56,375 nucleotides of DNA from positions 1 to 56,375 of the forward strand of contig CAMIAK010000013.1 of NCBI GenBank assembly GCA_946222885.1, given 5' to 3'. The DNA is from an uncultured Nesterenkonia sp. (GTDB taxonomy: Bacteria; Actinomycetota; Actinomycetes; Actinomycetales; Micrococcaceae). Position numbers and translations under genes: made by a program. Positions 32,501 to 40,031 of this stretch are shown here, in pieces. Below the pieces are notes generated by a model. The model was not told the origin of the DNA. It made no database searches and worked only from the letters and a program-made list of their open reading frames with translations. Each line of letters opens with the position of its first letter. The first letter of the stretch is position 1.

Positions 32501-34120
32501 GGCGTCTCCCTGGTCTCGCCGCCTCCGCATCACGACATCTACTCCATCGAGGATCTCGCCCAGCTGATCTATGACCTCAAGCGCTCCAACACGGACGCCC
32601 GCGTCCATGTGAAGCTGGTCGCGCTCAACGGGGTGGGCACCGTGGCCGCCGGAGTGACCAAGGCGAAGGCCGACGTCGTGCTCATCTCCGGGCACGACGG
32701 CGGCACCGGCGCCTCCCCGCTGAACTCGCTGAAGCACGCCGGCGCCCCCTGGGAGCTCGGCCTGGCCGAGGCGCAGCAGACGCTGATGCTCAACGGCCTG
32801 CGCGAGCGGGTCACCGTGCAGGTGGACGGCCAGCTCAAGACCGGCCGCGACGTCGTCATCGCCGCGCTGCTGGGCGCTGAGGAGTACGGCTTCGCCACCG
32901 CCCCGCTGGTGGTCTCCGGCTGCATCATGATGCGCGTCTGCCACCTGGACACCTGTCCGGTGGGCGTGGCCACCCAGAACCCGGTGCTGCGCGAGCGCTA
33001 CACGGGCAAGGCCGACCACGTGGTGAACTTCTTCGAGTTCGTCGCCCAGGAGGTCCGCGAGTACCTGGCCGAGCTGGGCTTCCGAAGCCTGGACGAGGCC
33101 ATCGGGCACATCGACTCCCTGGACATGGACGACGCCAAGCGCCACTGGAAGACCGAGGGCCTGGACCTCGACGCCGTCCTGGGCGGCTACGACCCGCAGG
33201 ACCCGGTCACCTCCCAGATGCTGCGCCGCACCGCCGGCCAGGACCACGAGCTGGAGAAGCACTTCGACGTGGCCCTGATCGAGCAGGCCCAGGCCGGGAT
33301 CCGGCAGGGCCAGCAGGTGCATCTGGAGTCCAAGGTGATCAACACCGACCGTTCGGTGGGCACCATGCTCGGCCACGAGGTGACCAAGGCCCAGGGTCTC
33401 AGCATGCTGGAGGCCAACACCATCACGGTGGACCTCCACGGGGAGGCCGGCCAGTCGCTGGGCGCCTTCCTGCCCCACGGCGTCACCCTGCGGCTCTCCG
33501 GCGACGCCAACGACTACGTGGGCAAGGGCCTCTCCGGCGGGCGGATCATCGTCCACCCGGACCCCGCGGCCCCGCTGACCGCCGAGGACAACGTCATCGC
33601 CGGCAACGTGCTGGGCTACGGCGCCACCTCCGGCGAGATGTTCCTGCGCGGCCAGGTGGGCGAACGCTTCCTGGTCCGCAACTCCGGGGCCACCGCTGTG
33701 GTCGAGGGCATCGGCGACCACGGCTGTGAGTACATGACCGGCGGGCAGACGCTGATCCTGGGGCCCACCGGCCGGAACTTCGGCGCCGGCATGTCCGGCG
33801 GCACCGCCTTCGTCCTGGACTTCGAGGAGCAGCGGCTCAACTCGCAGGCCCGGACCAAGGGCGACCTGCTGCTGCTGACCCCGGACGAGGAGGACCGACA
33901 GATCATCCTGGACCTGCTCCGCCGGCATGCACAAGAGACCGGGTCCGAGGTGGCCGAGCGCCTGCTCGCCGATCCGGACGACACTTTCTCGCGCATCACC
34001 AAGGTGCTCCCGCGCGACTACGACGCCGTGCTCCGCGCCCGGTCCGAGGCCCTGGACGAGGGCCTGGACCCCGACGGCGATGAGGCATGGCAGAAGATCC
34101 TGGAGGTGACCCGTGGCTGA
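29504..34120 (+). CDS. gltB: Glutamate synthase (NADPH) large subunit
   Basis: It makes glutamate from glutamine and 2-oxoglutarate. ATG 29504 with GGAGGAAGGAAT upstream gives 1538 residues and a 36-residue propeptide before Cys37 (ENCGMA), the Ntn glutaminase nucleophile exposed after cleavage. A longer in-frame start at 29423 is unlikely. Domains in order: class II glutaminase (about 37-420); central domain; FMN/synthase TIM barrel with GHDGGTGASPLNSLKHAG and the 3Fe-4S cysteines in CIMMRVCHLDTCPVG; C-terminal beta-helix GXGXG domain (from about 1270). It overlaps gltD by 8 bp. Confidence 0.97.
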   Translation: MSAEALSDENVISPFVRFAAYPEKAGLYDPANEHENCGMAAVATLRGEPGHDIVDHALVALRNLEHRGAVGGDVGTGDGAGLLTQIPDEFFRAVVDFELPAAGEYAAGTAFLPQSEAERAQMSSALEEMVGEQGLKVLGWREVPVDASMIGTLAKESMPYFRQLFLALADEDSYEFQESASGSLDQRAWRLRKRAQNRLGVYFPSLSSKTITYKGMLTTAQLEPFFPDLSDERFKTTLGIVHSRFSTNTFPSWPLAQPMRNIAHNGEINTVKGNRNWMRARQSMMSSELLGEDPEYLFPICTPGASDSASFDEAAELLMLSGRPLSQAMRMMIPEAWENHETMDPDLRAFYRYHSMLMEAWDGPAAIAFSDGRQVGAVLDRNGLRPARYWVTDDGLVVMSSEVGVIDIEPSTVVRKGRVAPGMMFLLDTVEGRIIEDEEIKSEFASAQPWKEWVDENLIHLKELPERLHVRHPAESVRLRQQTFGYTHEELKVLIGPMASTGAEPLGAMGTDTPIAVLADRPRLLFDYFIQSFAQVTNPPLDAIREELVTSLGLHIGPNGNLLTTEQVRAKQVALDFPVIDNDQLAKIANIRNDEGQKIAMKVRGLYRVGSSEEEFRQRIREICEKVSAAVNRGVSYIVISDRDSNAQWAPIPSLLLLSAIHHHLLKSANRTRASLIVEAGDVREVHHVACLIGYGAAAVNPYLAMETAEDMVRRGEINNVSESQAVHNLLTALGKGVLKIMSKMGISTVASYCGAQTFEAVGLAQNVVDQYFSGTHSPMGGVGLGVLTKEIQERHAKAYPPDGNDLGRGNELEVGGEYQWRREGPPHLFNPETVFKLQHSTKSRRYDIFKQYTRAVDDQSEALMTLRGLLKLKGTREPVPVSEVEPVSEIVKRFNTGAMSYGSISQEAHETLAVAMNRLGARSNTGEGGEHPARLVDPERRSSIKQIASGRFGVTSQYLTHADDLQIKMAQGAKPGEGGQLMGKKVYPWVAETRHSTPGVSLVSPPPHHDIYSIEDLAQLIYDLKRSNTDARVHVKLVALNGVGTVAAGVTKAKADVVLISGHDGGTGASPLNSLKHAGAPWELGLAEAQQTLMLNGLRERVTVQVDGQLKTGRDVVIAALLGAEEYGFATAPLVVSGCIMMRVCHLDTCPVGVATQNPVLRERYTGKADHVVNFFEFVAQEVREYLAELGFRSLDEAIGHIDSLDMDDAKRHWKTEGLDLDAVLGGYDPQDPVTSQMLRRTAGQDHELEKHFDVALIEQAQAGIRQGQQVHLESKVINTDRSVGTMLGHEVTKAQGLSMLEANTITVDLHGEAGQSLGAFLPHGVTLRLSGDANDYVGKGLSGGRIIVHPDPAAPLTAEDNVIAGNVLGYGATSGEMFLRGQVGERFLVRNSGATAVVEGIGDHGCEYMTGGQTLILGPTGRNFGAGMSGGTAFVLDFEEQRLNSQARTKGDLLLLTPDEEDRQIILDLLRRHAQETGSEVAERLLADPDDTFSRITKVLPRDYDAVLRARSEALDEGLDPDGDEAWQKILEVTRG

Positions 34121-35579
34121 TCCGCGCGGATTTCTGAAGCATCGTGAGCGCCAGAACAGGCCCTCGCGCCCCGTCCCCGTGCGCATCATGGACTTCAACG
34201 AGGTCTATGAGCGCAATGAGCGCGGCATCGTGCAGACCCAGGCCAGCCGCTGCATGGACTGCGGCATCCCGTTCTGCCACACCGGCTGCCCGCTGGGGAA
34301 CCTGATCCCCGAGTGGAACGACCTCATCTGGCGGGACCAGTGGGAGGAGGCCTCCTCCCGGCTGCACATGACCAACAACTTCCCGGAGTTCACCGGGCGG
34401 GTCTGCCCGGCCCCCTGTGAGACCTCCTGCGTGCTGGGCATCAACCAGCCGGCGGTCACCATCAAACAGTCCGAGGTGGAGATCGCCGATGAGGCCATCT
34501 CCCGCGGCTATGTGGAGCCGGTGCTCCCGCAGCGGCTGACGGGCAAGACCGTGGCCGTGGTCGGCTCCGGCCCTGCGGGCCTGGCCGCGGCCCAGCAGCT
34601 GACCCGCGCCGGGCACACCGTGGCCGTCTACGAGCGCGACGACCGCCTCGGCGGGCTGCTGCGCTACGGCATCCCGGACTTCAAGATGGAGAAGCAGCAC
34701 ATCGACTTCCGCATCGACCAGATGCAGGCCGAGGGCACCCGCTTCTACACCTCCACCGAGATCGGCTCGGACATCGCCTGGGACTCCCTGCGGGACAGCT
34801 ACGACGCCGTCATCGTGGCCACCGGCGCCATGGTCCCGCGCGACCTGCCGATCCCGGGCCGAGGACTCGAGGGCGTGCACTTCGCCATGGAGTACCTGGT
34901 GCAGTCCAACAAGGCGGTGGCCGGCGACGAGGTCCCGGACCAGATCCACGCCGAGGGCAAGCACGTCATCGTCCTGGGCGGCGGCGACACCGGTGCCGAC
35001 TGCATCGGCACCGCGCACCGTCACGGCGCGAAGTCGGTGACCACCCTGGCCATCGGCAAGGAGCTGCCGCGCGAGCGCCCCGAGCACGAGCCCTGGCCCA
35101 TGGACCCGCGGGTCTTCGAGGTCTCCAGCGCCCATGAGGAGGGCGGCGAGGTCAAGTGGCTGGCCTCCACCGTCGAGTTCCTCGGCGATGAGAACGGACG
35201 CGTGCGGGCGCTCAAGGTGGCCGAGACCCAGTACAACGAGGATGGCTCCCGCTCCCCGAAGCCCGGCACGGAGAAGGAGATCCCCGCGGACCTGGTCCTG
35301 CTGGCCCTGGGCTTCACCGGGGCCGAGCAGGACACTCTGACCTCCCAGCTGGAGGTGAAGTTCGCCCAGCGCGGCAATGTGGAGCGTGCCGAGGACTACC
35401 AGACCAACGTCGAGGGGGTCTTCTCCGTCGGCGACGCCGGCCGCGGCGCATCCCTGGTGGTGTGGGCCATCGCTGAGGGCCGGGCCGTGGCGAAGGAGGT
35501 CGATGAGCACCTCGAGGGCTCCTCGCGGCTGCCCGCCCCGGTGAAGCCGAGCGACCGGGCGATTTCTCTGTCCGCTTGA
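34113..35579 (+). CDS. gltD: Glutamate synthase (NADPH) small subunit
   Basis: This flavoprotein passes electrons from NADPH to GltB. It has 488 residues from a GTG at 34113 that lies inside the gltB 3' end (8-bp overlap), with GGAGGTGACCC as ribosome site. The N-terminal cysteines for two 4Fe-4S clusters are in CMDCGIPFCHTGCPLG and RVCPAPCETSC. The FAD site is VAVVGSGPAGLAAAQ and the NADPH site VIVLGGGDTGADCIG. GVFSVGDAGRGASLVVWAI is the C-terminal FAD motif. All key elements are present. Confidence 0.97.
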   Translation: MADPRGFLKHRERQNRPSRPVPVRIMDFNEVYERNERGIVQTQASRCMDCGIPFCHTGCPLGNLIPEWNDLIWRDQWEEASSRLHMTNNFPEFTGRVCPAPCETSCVLGINQPAVTIKQSEVEIADEAISRGYVEPVLPQRLTGKTVAVVGSGPAGLAAAQQLTRAGHTVAVYERDDRLGGLLRYGIPDFKMEKQHIDFRIDQMQAEGTRFYTSTEIGSDIAWDSLRDSYDAVIVATGAMVPRDLPIPGRGLEGVHFAMEYLVQSNKAVAGDEVPDQIHAEGKHVIVLGGGDTGADCIGTAHRHGAKSVTTLAIGKELPRERPEHEPWPMDPRVFEVSSAHEEGGEVKWLASTVEFLGDENGRVRALKVAETQYNEDGSRSPKPGTEKEIPADLVLLALGFTGAEQDTLTSQLEVKFAQRGNVERAEDYQTNVEGVFSVGDAGRGASLVVWAIAEGRAVAKEVDEHLEGSSRLPAPVKPSDRAISLSA

Positions 35580-35675
35580 TAGGCTCGTGCCGAAGGACAC
35601 ACTGGCCCAGCGTCGTGCCGGAGAACCTCTGAGACATCCGTCCAAGAAGCAATCCGGAAAAGACAAAGGTGAGGC

Positions 35676-37193
35676 ATGAGACACGCCAAGATCGTTGCGA
35701 CCTTCGGCCCGGCCACTGCCGGGTATGAAATGACCCGCCAGCTCATCGAGGCGGGCGTGGACGTCGCACGGGTGAACATGAGCCACGGCGACTACACCGT
35801 CCACGAGGCCACCTACAACACGGTGCGCGAGGTCTCCAAGGACCTCCGCCGGGCGGTGGCGCTCTTCGCCGACCTCCAGGGCCCGAAGATCCGTCTGGGC
35901 CGCTTCGAGGGCGACGCCAAGCATGAGCTCGCGGTGGGGGACCGGTTCACCATCACCACCGAGGACATCAAGGGGAGCAAGGAGCGCTGCTCCACCACTC
36001 TGAAGACCCTCACCGAGGACGTGGAGCCCGGGGACACCCTGCTGATCGACGACGGCAAGGTCTCCCTGCGCGCGCTGGAGGTCACCGAGACCGACGTGGT
36101 CACCGAGGTGGTCGTGCCCGGGCCGGTCTCCAACAACAAGGGGATCAACCTGCCCGGCGTGGCCGTCTCCGTGCCGGCGCTCTCCGAGAAGGACGAGGAC
36201 GACCTGCGCTGGGCCCTGCGCACCGGCTTCGACATGATCGCGCTGAGCTTCGTCCGCGACGCCGCCGACATCGAAGCCGTGCACAAGATCATGGATGAGG
36301 AGGGCCGTCGCGTCCCCGTCATCGCCAAGATCGAGAAGCCTCAGGCCGTGGATGCCCTGCAGGATGTGGTGGACGCCTTCGACGCCATCATGGTCGCCCG
36401 CGGAGACCTCGGCGTGGAGCTTCCCCTGGAGGAGGTCCCGGTGGTGCAGAAGCGCGCCGTCGAGCTCGCCCGCCGCTGGGCCAAGCCGGTCATCGTGGCC
36501 ACCCAGGTGCTGGAGTCGATGATCGACAACCCGCGGCCGACCCGTGCGGAGGCCTCCGACTGCGCCAACGCCGTGCTCGACGGCGCCGACGCCGTGATGC
36601 TCTCGGGGGAGACTTCGGTGGGCAAGTACCCGGTGCGCACGGTGGAGACGATGTCCAACATCATCCAGACCACCGAGGCCAAGGGCCTGGAGCGCATCCC
36701 GCAGCTGGGCACCCGCCCGAAGACCCGCGGCGGCGCGATCACCCGCGCGGCCAACGAGATCGCCGAGACCCTGGACATCGACTATCTGGCGACCTTCACC
36801 CGCTCGGGCGACTCCGCACGCCGGCTCTCCCGGCTGCGCCCGAAGCAGCCGATCTTCGCCTTCACCCATGTGGAGCACACCCACAACATCCTGTGCCTGA
36901 GCTGGGGCGTGCAGCCCCGCTGGGTCGAGTTCGCCGGCCACACCGACGAGATGACCGCCCAGGTGGACAAGCAGCTGCTGGAGGAGGGCATCGCCCAGGC
37001 CGACGACCTCGTGGTCATCGCCGCAGGCTCGCCTCCCGGACAGGCCGGAACCACCAACATGCTCAAGGTCCACCGCATCGGTGACCTGCCGCCGTACCAG
37101 GACATCGAGTCCCTGCGCCGCGGCGACGTCGAGCCGCCGAACAAGGAGCCTGTGGGCCCCTGGCCGGCGCAGAGCGCATCAAGCGCCCGCTGA
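35676..37193 (+). CDS. pyk: Pyruvate kinase
   Basis: It converts PEP and ADP to pyruvate and ATP. The 505-residue protein starts MRHAKIVATFGPA. The A domain has RVNMSHGD, ALFADLQGPKIRLG, the catalytic KIEKPQAVD, MVARGDLGVE and the NPRPTRAEASDCANAVLDGA block followed by AVMLSGETSVGKYP. The B domain lies at about 70-170 and the C domain from about 345. AAAGGTGAGGC precedes the ATG. The C-terminal ~20 residues are extra. The 96-bp gap from gltD has no clear terminator. Confidence 0.97.
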   Translation: MRHAKIVATFGPATAGYEMTRQLIEAGVDVARVNMSHGDYTVHEATYNTVREVSKDLRRAVALFADLQGPKIRLGRFEGDAKHELAVGDRFTITTEDIKGSKERCSTTLKTLTEDVEPGDTLLIDDGKVSLRALEVTETDVVTEVVVPGPVSNNKGINLPGVAVSVPALSEKDEDDLRWALRTGFDMIALSFVRDAADIEAVHKIMDEEGRRVPVIAKIEKPQAVDALQDVVDAFDAIMVARGDLGVELPLEEVPVVQKRAVELARRWAKPVIVATQVLESMIDNPRPTRAEASDCANAVLDGADAVMLSGETSVGKYPVRTVETMSNIIQTTEAKGLERIPQLGTRPKTRGGAITRAANEIAETLDIDYLATFTRSGDSARRLSRLRPKQPIFAFTHVEHTHNILCLSWGVQPRWVEFAGHTDEMTAQVDKQLLEEGIAQADDLVVIAAGSPPGQAGTTNMLKVHRIGDLPPYQDIESLRRGDVEPPNKEPVGPWPAQSASSAR

Positions 37194-37203
37194 CCCCAGC
37201 TGA

Positions 37204-37234
37204 TTGAGGCTCCCCCAGCATCTCGGGCTATGCT
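37204..37234 (+). promoter_or_regulatory. Candidate tRNA-Leu promoter embedded in the pyk terminator
   Basis: TTGAGG (37204-37209) and TATGCT (37229-37234) are 19 bp apart. The -10 falls in the loop-proximal end and descending arm of the pyk terminator hairpin. The tRNA starts at 37248, so there is no room for a promoter after the hairpin. The start would be near 37241-37243. Confidence 0.45.
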
Positions 37235-37242
37235 GGGGGAGC
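37209..37242 (+). terminator. Terminator after pyk
   Basis: A perfect 13-bp stem (37209-37221 with 37230-37242) with an 8-nt loop lies 15 nt after the pyk stop and ends only 5 nt before tRNA-Leu. Confidence 0.75.
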
Positions 37243-37247
37243 TTCAT

Positions 37248-37328
37248 GCCCGAATGGCGGAATCGGTAGACGCGCTCGACTCAAAATCGAGTACCTCTGG
37301 TGTGTGGGTTCGAGTCCCACTTCGGGCA
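37248..37328 (+). tRNA. tRNA-Leu(CAA)
   Basis: An 81-nt class II tRNA. Acceptor gcccgaa/ttcgggc; anticodon loop ctCAAaa between ctcga and tcgag; a 12-nt variable arm (tacctctggtgt); T arm gtggg/cccac with loop ttcgagt. It reads UUG codons. It lies 29 nt before the pdtaR GTG, with only the ribosome site between them. Confidence 0.93.
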
Positions 37329-37357
37329 CCGAGACTGATACAGACCGAAGGAGAACT

Positions 37358-37987
37358 GTGAGCGAAGAGCAGCAGGAGCCCCAGGCCCCCGAGCAGGAGC
37401 AGGGCTCGGATGAGCCCCAGGGCCGCCGGGTCCTCGTCGCCGAGGATGAGACGCTCATCCGGCTCGACATCGTCGAGATCCTCACCGGGGCCGGCTACCA
37501 GGTCGTGGGGGAGGCCGACAACGGTGAGAAGGCCGTCGAACTCGCCCGCGAGGCCGAGCCCGACCTGGTCGTCATGGACGTGAAGATGCCCGTGATGGAC
37601 GGCATCACCGCTGCCAAGACCATCGCCGAGGAGCGCATCGCCCCAGTGGTCATGCTCACCGCCTTCTCCCAGCGCGACCTGGTCGAATCGGCCCGCGAGG
37701 CCGGGGCCATGGCCTATGTGGTCAAGCCCTTCAGCGAGAACGACCTCATCCCGGCCATCGAGGTGGCCGCCGCACGCTTCGACGAGATCCGGGCGCTGGA
37801 GGAGGAGGTCACCTCGCTGGCCGACAAATTCGAGACCCGCAAGCTGGTGGACCGTGCGAAGTCGCTGCTGACCACCAAGATGGGTCTCTCCGAGCCTGAG
37901 GCCTTCCGGTGGATCCAGAAGACCTCCATGGATCGCCGTCTCTCTATGCGAGAAGTTGCGGACACGGTCATCGACCAGATGGGTTGA
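37358..37987 (+). CDS. pdtaR: ANTAR-domain response regulator (PdtaR type)
   Basis: A phosphorylated RNA-binding antiterminator. GTG 37358 with AAGGAGAACT upstream gives 209 residues; in-frame readings that begin inside tRNA-Leu are rejected. A disordered Gln/Glu-rich start (1-22) precedes the receiver domain (about 24-140). The domain has acidic pocket E29/D30, phospho-acceptor D74 in VVMDVKMP, VVMLTAF and VVKPFS. The ANTAR domain is C-terminal (about 150-205), with RAKSLLTTKMGLSEPEAFRW and MREVADTVI. Orthologues near pyk are partnered with the PdtaS kinase, which is not in the window. Confidence 0.93.
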   Translation: MSEEQQEPQAPEQEQGSDEPQGRRVLVAEDETLIRLDIVEILTGAGYQVVGEADNGEKAVELAREAEPDLVVMDVKMPVMDGITAAKTIAEERIAPVVMLTAFSQRDLVESAREAGAMAYVVKPFSENDLIPAIEVAAARFDEIRALEEEVTSLADKFETRKLVDRAKSLLTTKMGLSEPEAFRWIQKTSMDRRLSMREVADTVIDQMG

Positions 37988-37991
37988 GGGA

Positions 37992-37997
37992 TAGAAT
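37992..37997 (+). promoter_or_regulatory. Putative leaderless -10 box for ilvD
   Basis: TAGAAT ends 6 nt before the ilvD ATG at 38004, within the 16-bp pdtaR-ilvD gap. No ribosome site is present. Confidence 0.55.
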
Positions 37998-38003
37998 CGG
38001 CCC

Positions 38004-39761
38004 ATGGCCGAGAGCACCCCTGAGTCCACCGCACCCTTCACCCCTCCCGCCCCTGTCACCGGGCCCTCCACCCCGGAGAAGCCGCGCAGCTGGCAGGTCA
38101 CCGACGGCTACACCCGGGCGCCCGCCCGCGGCATGCTGCGCGCCGTCGGCATGGGCGACGACGACTGGGGCAAAGCCCAGATCGGCATCGCCAGCTCCTG
38201 GAACGAGATCACTCCCTGCAACCTCTCCCTGGACCGGCTGGCCAAGGCCTCCAAGGAGGGTGTGCACGCCGGCGGCGGCTACCCGCTGGAGTTCGGCACC
38301 ATCTCCGTCTCCGACGGCATCTCCATGGGCCATGAGGGCATGCACTACTCGCTGGTCTCCCGTGAGGTCATCGCCGACTCCGTGGAGACCGTCATGCAGG
38401 CCGAGCGCCTGGACGGCTCCATCCTGCTGGCCGGCTGCGACAAGTCCCTGCCGGGCATGCTCATGGCGGCCGCCCGCCTGAACCTCTCAAGCGTCTTCCT
38501 CTACGCCGGCTCGATCATGCCGGGCATCGCCCGCTTCTCCGACGGCTCCGAGAAGGAGGTCACCCTCATCGACGCCTTCGAGGGCGTCGGCGCCTGTGCC
38601 CGCGGCACCATGAGCCAGGAGGACCTCGACGTCATCGAACGGGCCATCTGCCCGGGCGAGGGCGCCTGCGGCGGCATGTACACCGCCAACACCATGGCCT
38701 GCATCGGCGAGGCGCTGGGCATGTCCCTGCCGGGCTCCGCCGCTCCGCCCAGTGCGGACCGGCGCCGCGACCACTACGCCCACAAGGCCGGCGAGGCCGT
38801 GGTCGAGCTGCTCCGGAAGGGCATCACCTCCCGGGACATCCTGACCAGAAAGGCCTTCGAGAACGCCATCGCGGTGACCATGGCCTTCGGCGGCTCCACC
38901 AACGCGGTGCTGCACCTGCTGGCCATCGCCCGCGAGGCCGGCGTGGATCTGGAGCTCGAGGACTTCAACCGCATCGCGGACAGGGTCCCGCACCTGGGTG
39001 ACCTCAAGCCCTTCGGCCAGCACGTGATGGCCGACGTGGACAAGGTCGGGGGAGTGCCCGTGGTCATGCGCGCCCTGCTGGACGCCGGGCTGCTCCACGG
39101 CGACGCCCTGACCGTCACCGGCAAGACCGTGGCCGAGAACCTCGAGGCCATCAACCCGCCGGACATCGACGGCACCATCATCCGCAGCCTGGACAACCCC
39201 ATGCACCGCAACGGCGGCATCGCCGTGCTGCGCGGCTCGCTGGCCCCAGAGGGTGCGGTCGTGAAGTCCGCAGGCTTCGACGCCGAGGTCTTCGAGGGCA
39301 CCGCCCGCGTCTTCGAGCGCGAGCAGGCCGCGCTGAAGGCGCTGGAGGAGAACAGGATCCAGGCCGGCGACGTCGTCGTCATCCGGTATGAGGGCCCCAA
39401 GGGTGGGCCGGGCATGCGCGAGATGCTCGCCATCACCGGCGCCATCAAGGGGGCAGGACTGGGTAAGGACGTCCTGCTGATCACCGACGGCCGCTTCTCC
39501 GGGGGCACCACCGGCCTGTGCATCGGCCACATCGCCCCGGAGGCCGTCGACGGCGGCCCCATCGCCTATATCGCCGACGGGGATACCATCCGGGTGGACA
39601 TCGCCGGCCGCAGCATCGAGCTGCTGGTCGAGGAGTCCGAGCTCGAGGCCCGCCGCAGCAGCCCGGACTGGCAGCCGCTGCCGCCGTATGTGACCACCGG
39701 CGTGCTGGGCAAATATGCCAAGCTGGTGCGCTCGGCCGCCGAGGGCGCGTACTGCGGCTGA
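38004..39761 (+). CDS. ilvD: Dihydroxy-acid dehydratase
   Basis: This Fe-S enzyme dehydrates dihydroxy acids to the keto acids of Val and Ile. The 585-residue protein has SSWNEITPCNLSLD, VSDGISMGHEGMHYSL, LAGCDKSLPGMLMAA and CPGEGACGGMYTANTMA, which supply the cluster cysteines. TDGRFSGGTTGLCIGHIAPE is the C-terminal signature. The start at ATG 38004 fits a leaderless mRNA. The first 30 residues are Pro/Thr-rich and variable. A terminator follows, so ilvD and ilvB are separate transcripts. Confidence 0.96.
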   Translation: MAESTPESTAPFTPPAPVTGPSTPEKPRSWQVTDGYTRAPARGMLRAVGMGDDDWGKAQIGIASSWNEITPCNLSLDRLAKASKEGVHAGGGYPLEFGTISVSDGISMGHEGMHYSLVSREVIADSVETVMQAERLDGSILLAGCDKSLPGMLMAAARLNLSSVFLYAGSIMPGIARFSDGSEKEVTLIDAFEGVGACARGTMSQEDLDVIERAICPGEGACGGMYTANTMACIGEALGMSLPGSAAPPSADRRRDHYAHKAGEAVVELLRKGITSRDILTRKAFENAIAVTMAFGGSTNAVLHLLAIAREAGVDLELEDFNRIADRVPHLGDLKPFGQHVMADVDKVGGVPVVMRALLDAGLLHGDALTVTGKTVAENLEAINPPDIDGTIIRSLDNPMHRNGGIAVLRGSLAPEGAVVKSAGFDAEVFEGTARVFEREQAALKALEENRIQAGDVVVIRYEGPKGGPGMREMLAITGAIKGAGLGKDVLLITDGRFSGGTTGLCIGHIAPEAVDGGPIAYIADGDTIRVDIAGRSIELLVEESELEARRSSPDWQPLPPYVTTGVLGKYAKLVRSAAEGAYCG

Positions 39762-39766
39762 GGCTG

Positions 39767-39796
39767 GGACCCGCAGGTCTCCGGAGCTGCGGGTCC
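39767..39796 (+). terminator. Terminator after ilvD
   Basis: A perfect 10-bp stem GGACCCGCAG (39767-39776) with CTGCGGGTCC (39787-39796) and a 10-nt loop, 6 nt after the ilvD stop. Confidence 0.7.
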
Positions 39797-39822
39797 ACAT
39801 CATGAGACGCCCATGCCGGGTG

Positions 39823-39852
39823 TTGACACGTGTCACACCGGAGGGGAATGAT
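39823..39852 (+). promoter_or_regulatory. ilvBNC promoter
   Basis: TTGACA (39823-39828) is a perfect -35. AATGAT (39847-39852) at 18 bp is the likely -10. It ends 7 nt before the leader peptide ATG at 39860, so the leader peptide itself may be translated from a leaderless start. Confidence 0.65.
39824..39835. promoter_or_regulatory. 12-bp palindrome over the ilvBNC -35 box
   Basis: TGACACGTGTCA is a perfect palindrome that overlaps the -35 hexamer. With one bulged base the symmetry extends to GGTG...CACC. It looks like a repressor operator. The binding protein is unknown. Confidence 0.5.
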
Positions 39853-39859
39853 CGAAGAC

Positions 39860-39913
39860 ATGCGCCAGCAGCTAGTCGTAGTAGTACCCGTCATTACCCC
39901 GGCCGGGGAATGA
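39860..39913 (+). CDS. ilvL: ilvBNC leader peptide
   Basis: A 17-codon frame from ATG 39860 to TGA 39911-39913 encodes MRQQLVVVVPVITPAGE. Seven of nine residues 5-13 are Leu, Val or Ile. They use codons that are rare in this GC-rich genome (CTA, three GTA, ATT). The next region can form mutually exclusive hairpins before ilvB. This is the standard design of a branched-chain amino acid attenuator. The product has no role beyond ribosome stalling. No ribosome site sits at normal distance; GAGGGG is 13 nt away, so leaderless start is likely. Confidence 0.85.
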   Translation: MRQQLVVVVPVITPAGE

Positions 39914-39999
39914 GCGGTATGCTGACCATGCACTGACGCGCACCGATCGTTCACCCCGGCACGAGGGCCCCTGACCAGGGACTCCGGCAGCCGGGGTTT
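39897..39999 (+). promoter_or_regulatory. Transcription attenuator of ilvBNC
   Basis: Three alternative pairings are visible. Protector: CCCC (39897-39900) with GGGG (39905-39908). Antiterminator: GCCGGGG (39902-39908) with CCCCGGC (39954-39960). Terminator: CCCCGGC (39954-39960) with GCCGGGG (39990-39996), followed by TTT, with an inner CCCT/AGGG stem. A ribosome stalled at the Val codons leaves 39902-39908 free to block the terminator. One that reaches the stop codon covers it and the terminator forms. Confidence 0.75.
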
Positions 40000-40031
40000 C
40001 GTCTGTGCAGGGGCAGATAGGGATTGAGGCT

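Noticed and set aside
33996..37073. A minus-strand open frame of about 1000 codons opposite gltD and pyk
   Set aside because: Antisense of two genes with complete catalytic motifs; no recognisable domain.
39762..40031. T-box riboswitch before ilvB
   Set aside because: No T-box core sequence or specifier loop is visible; the leader-peptide attenuator explains the region better.
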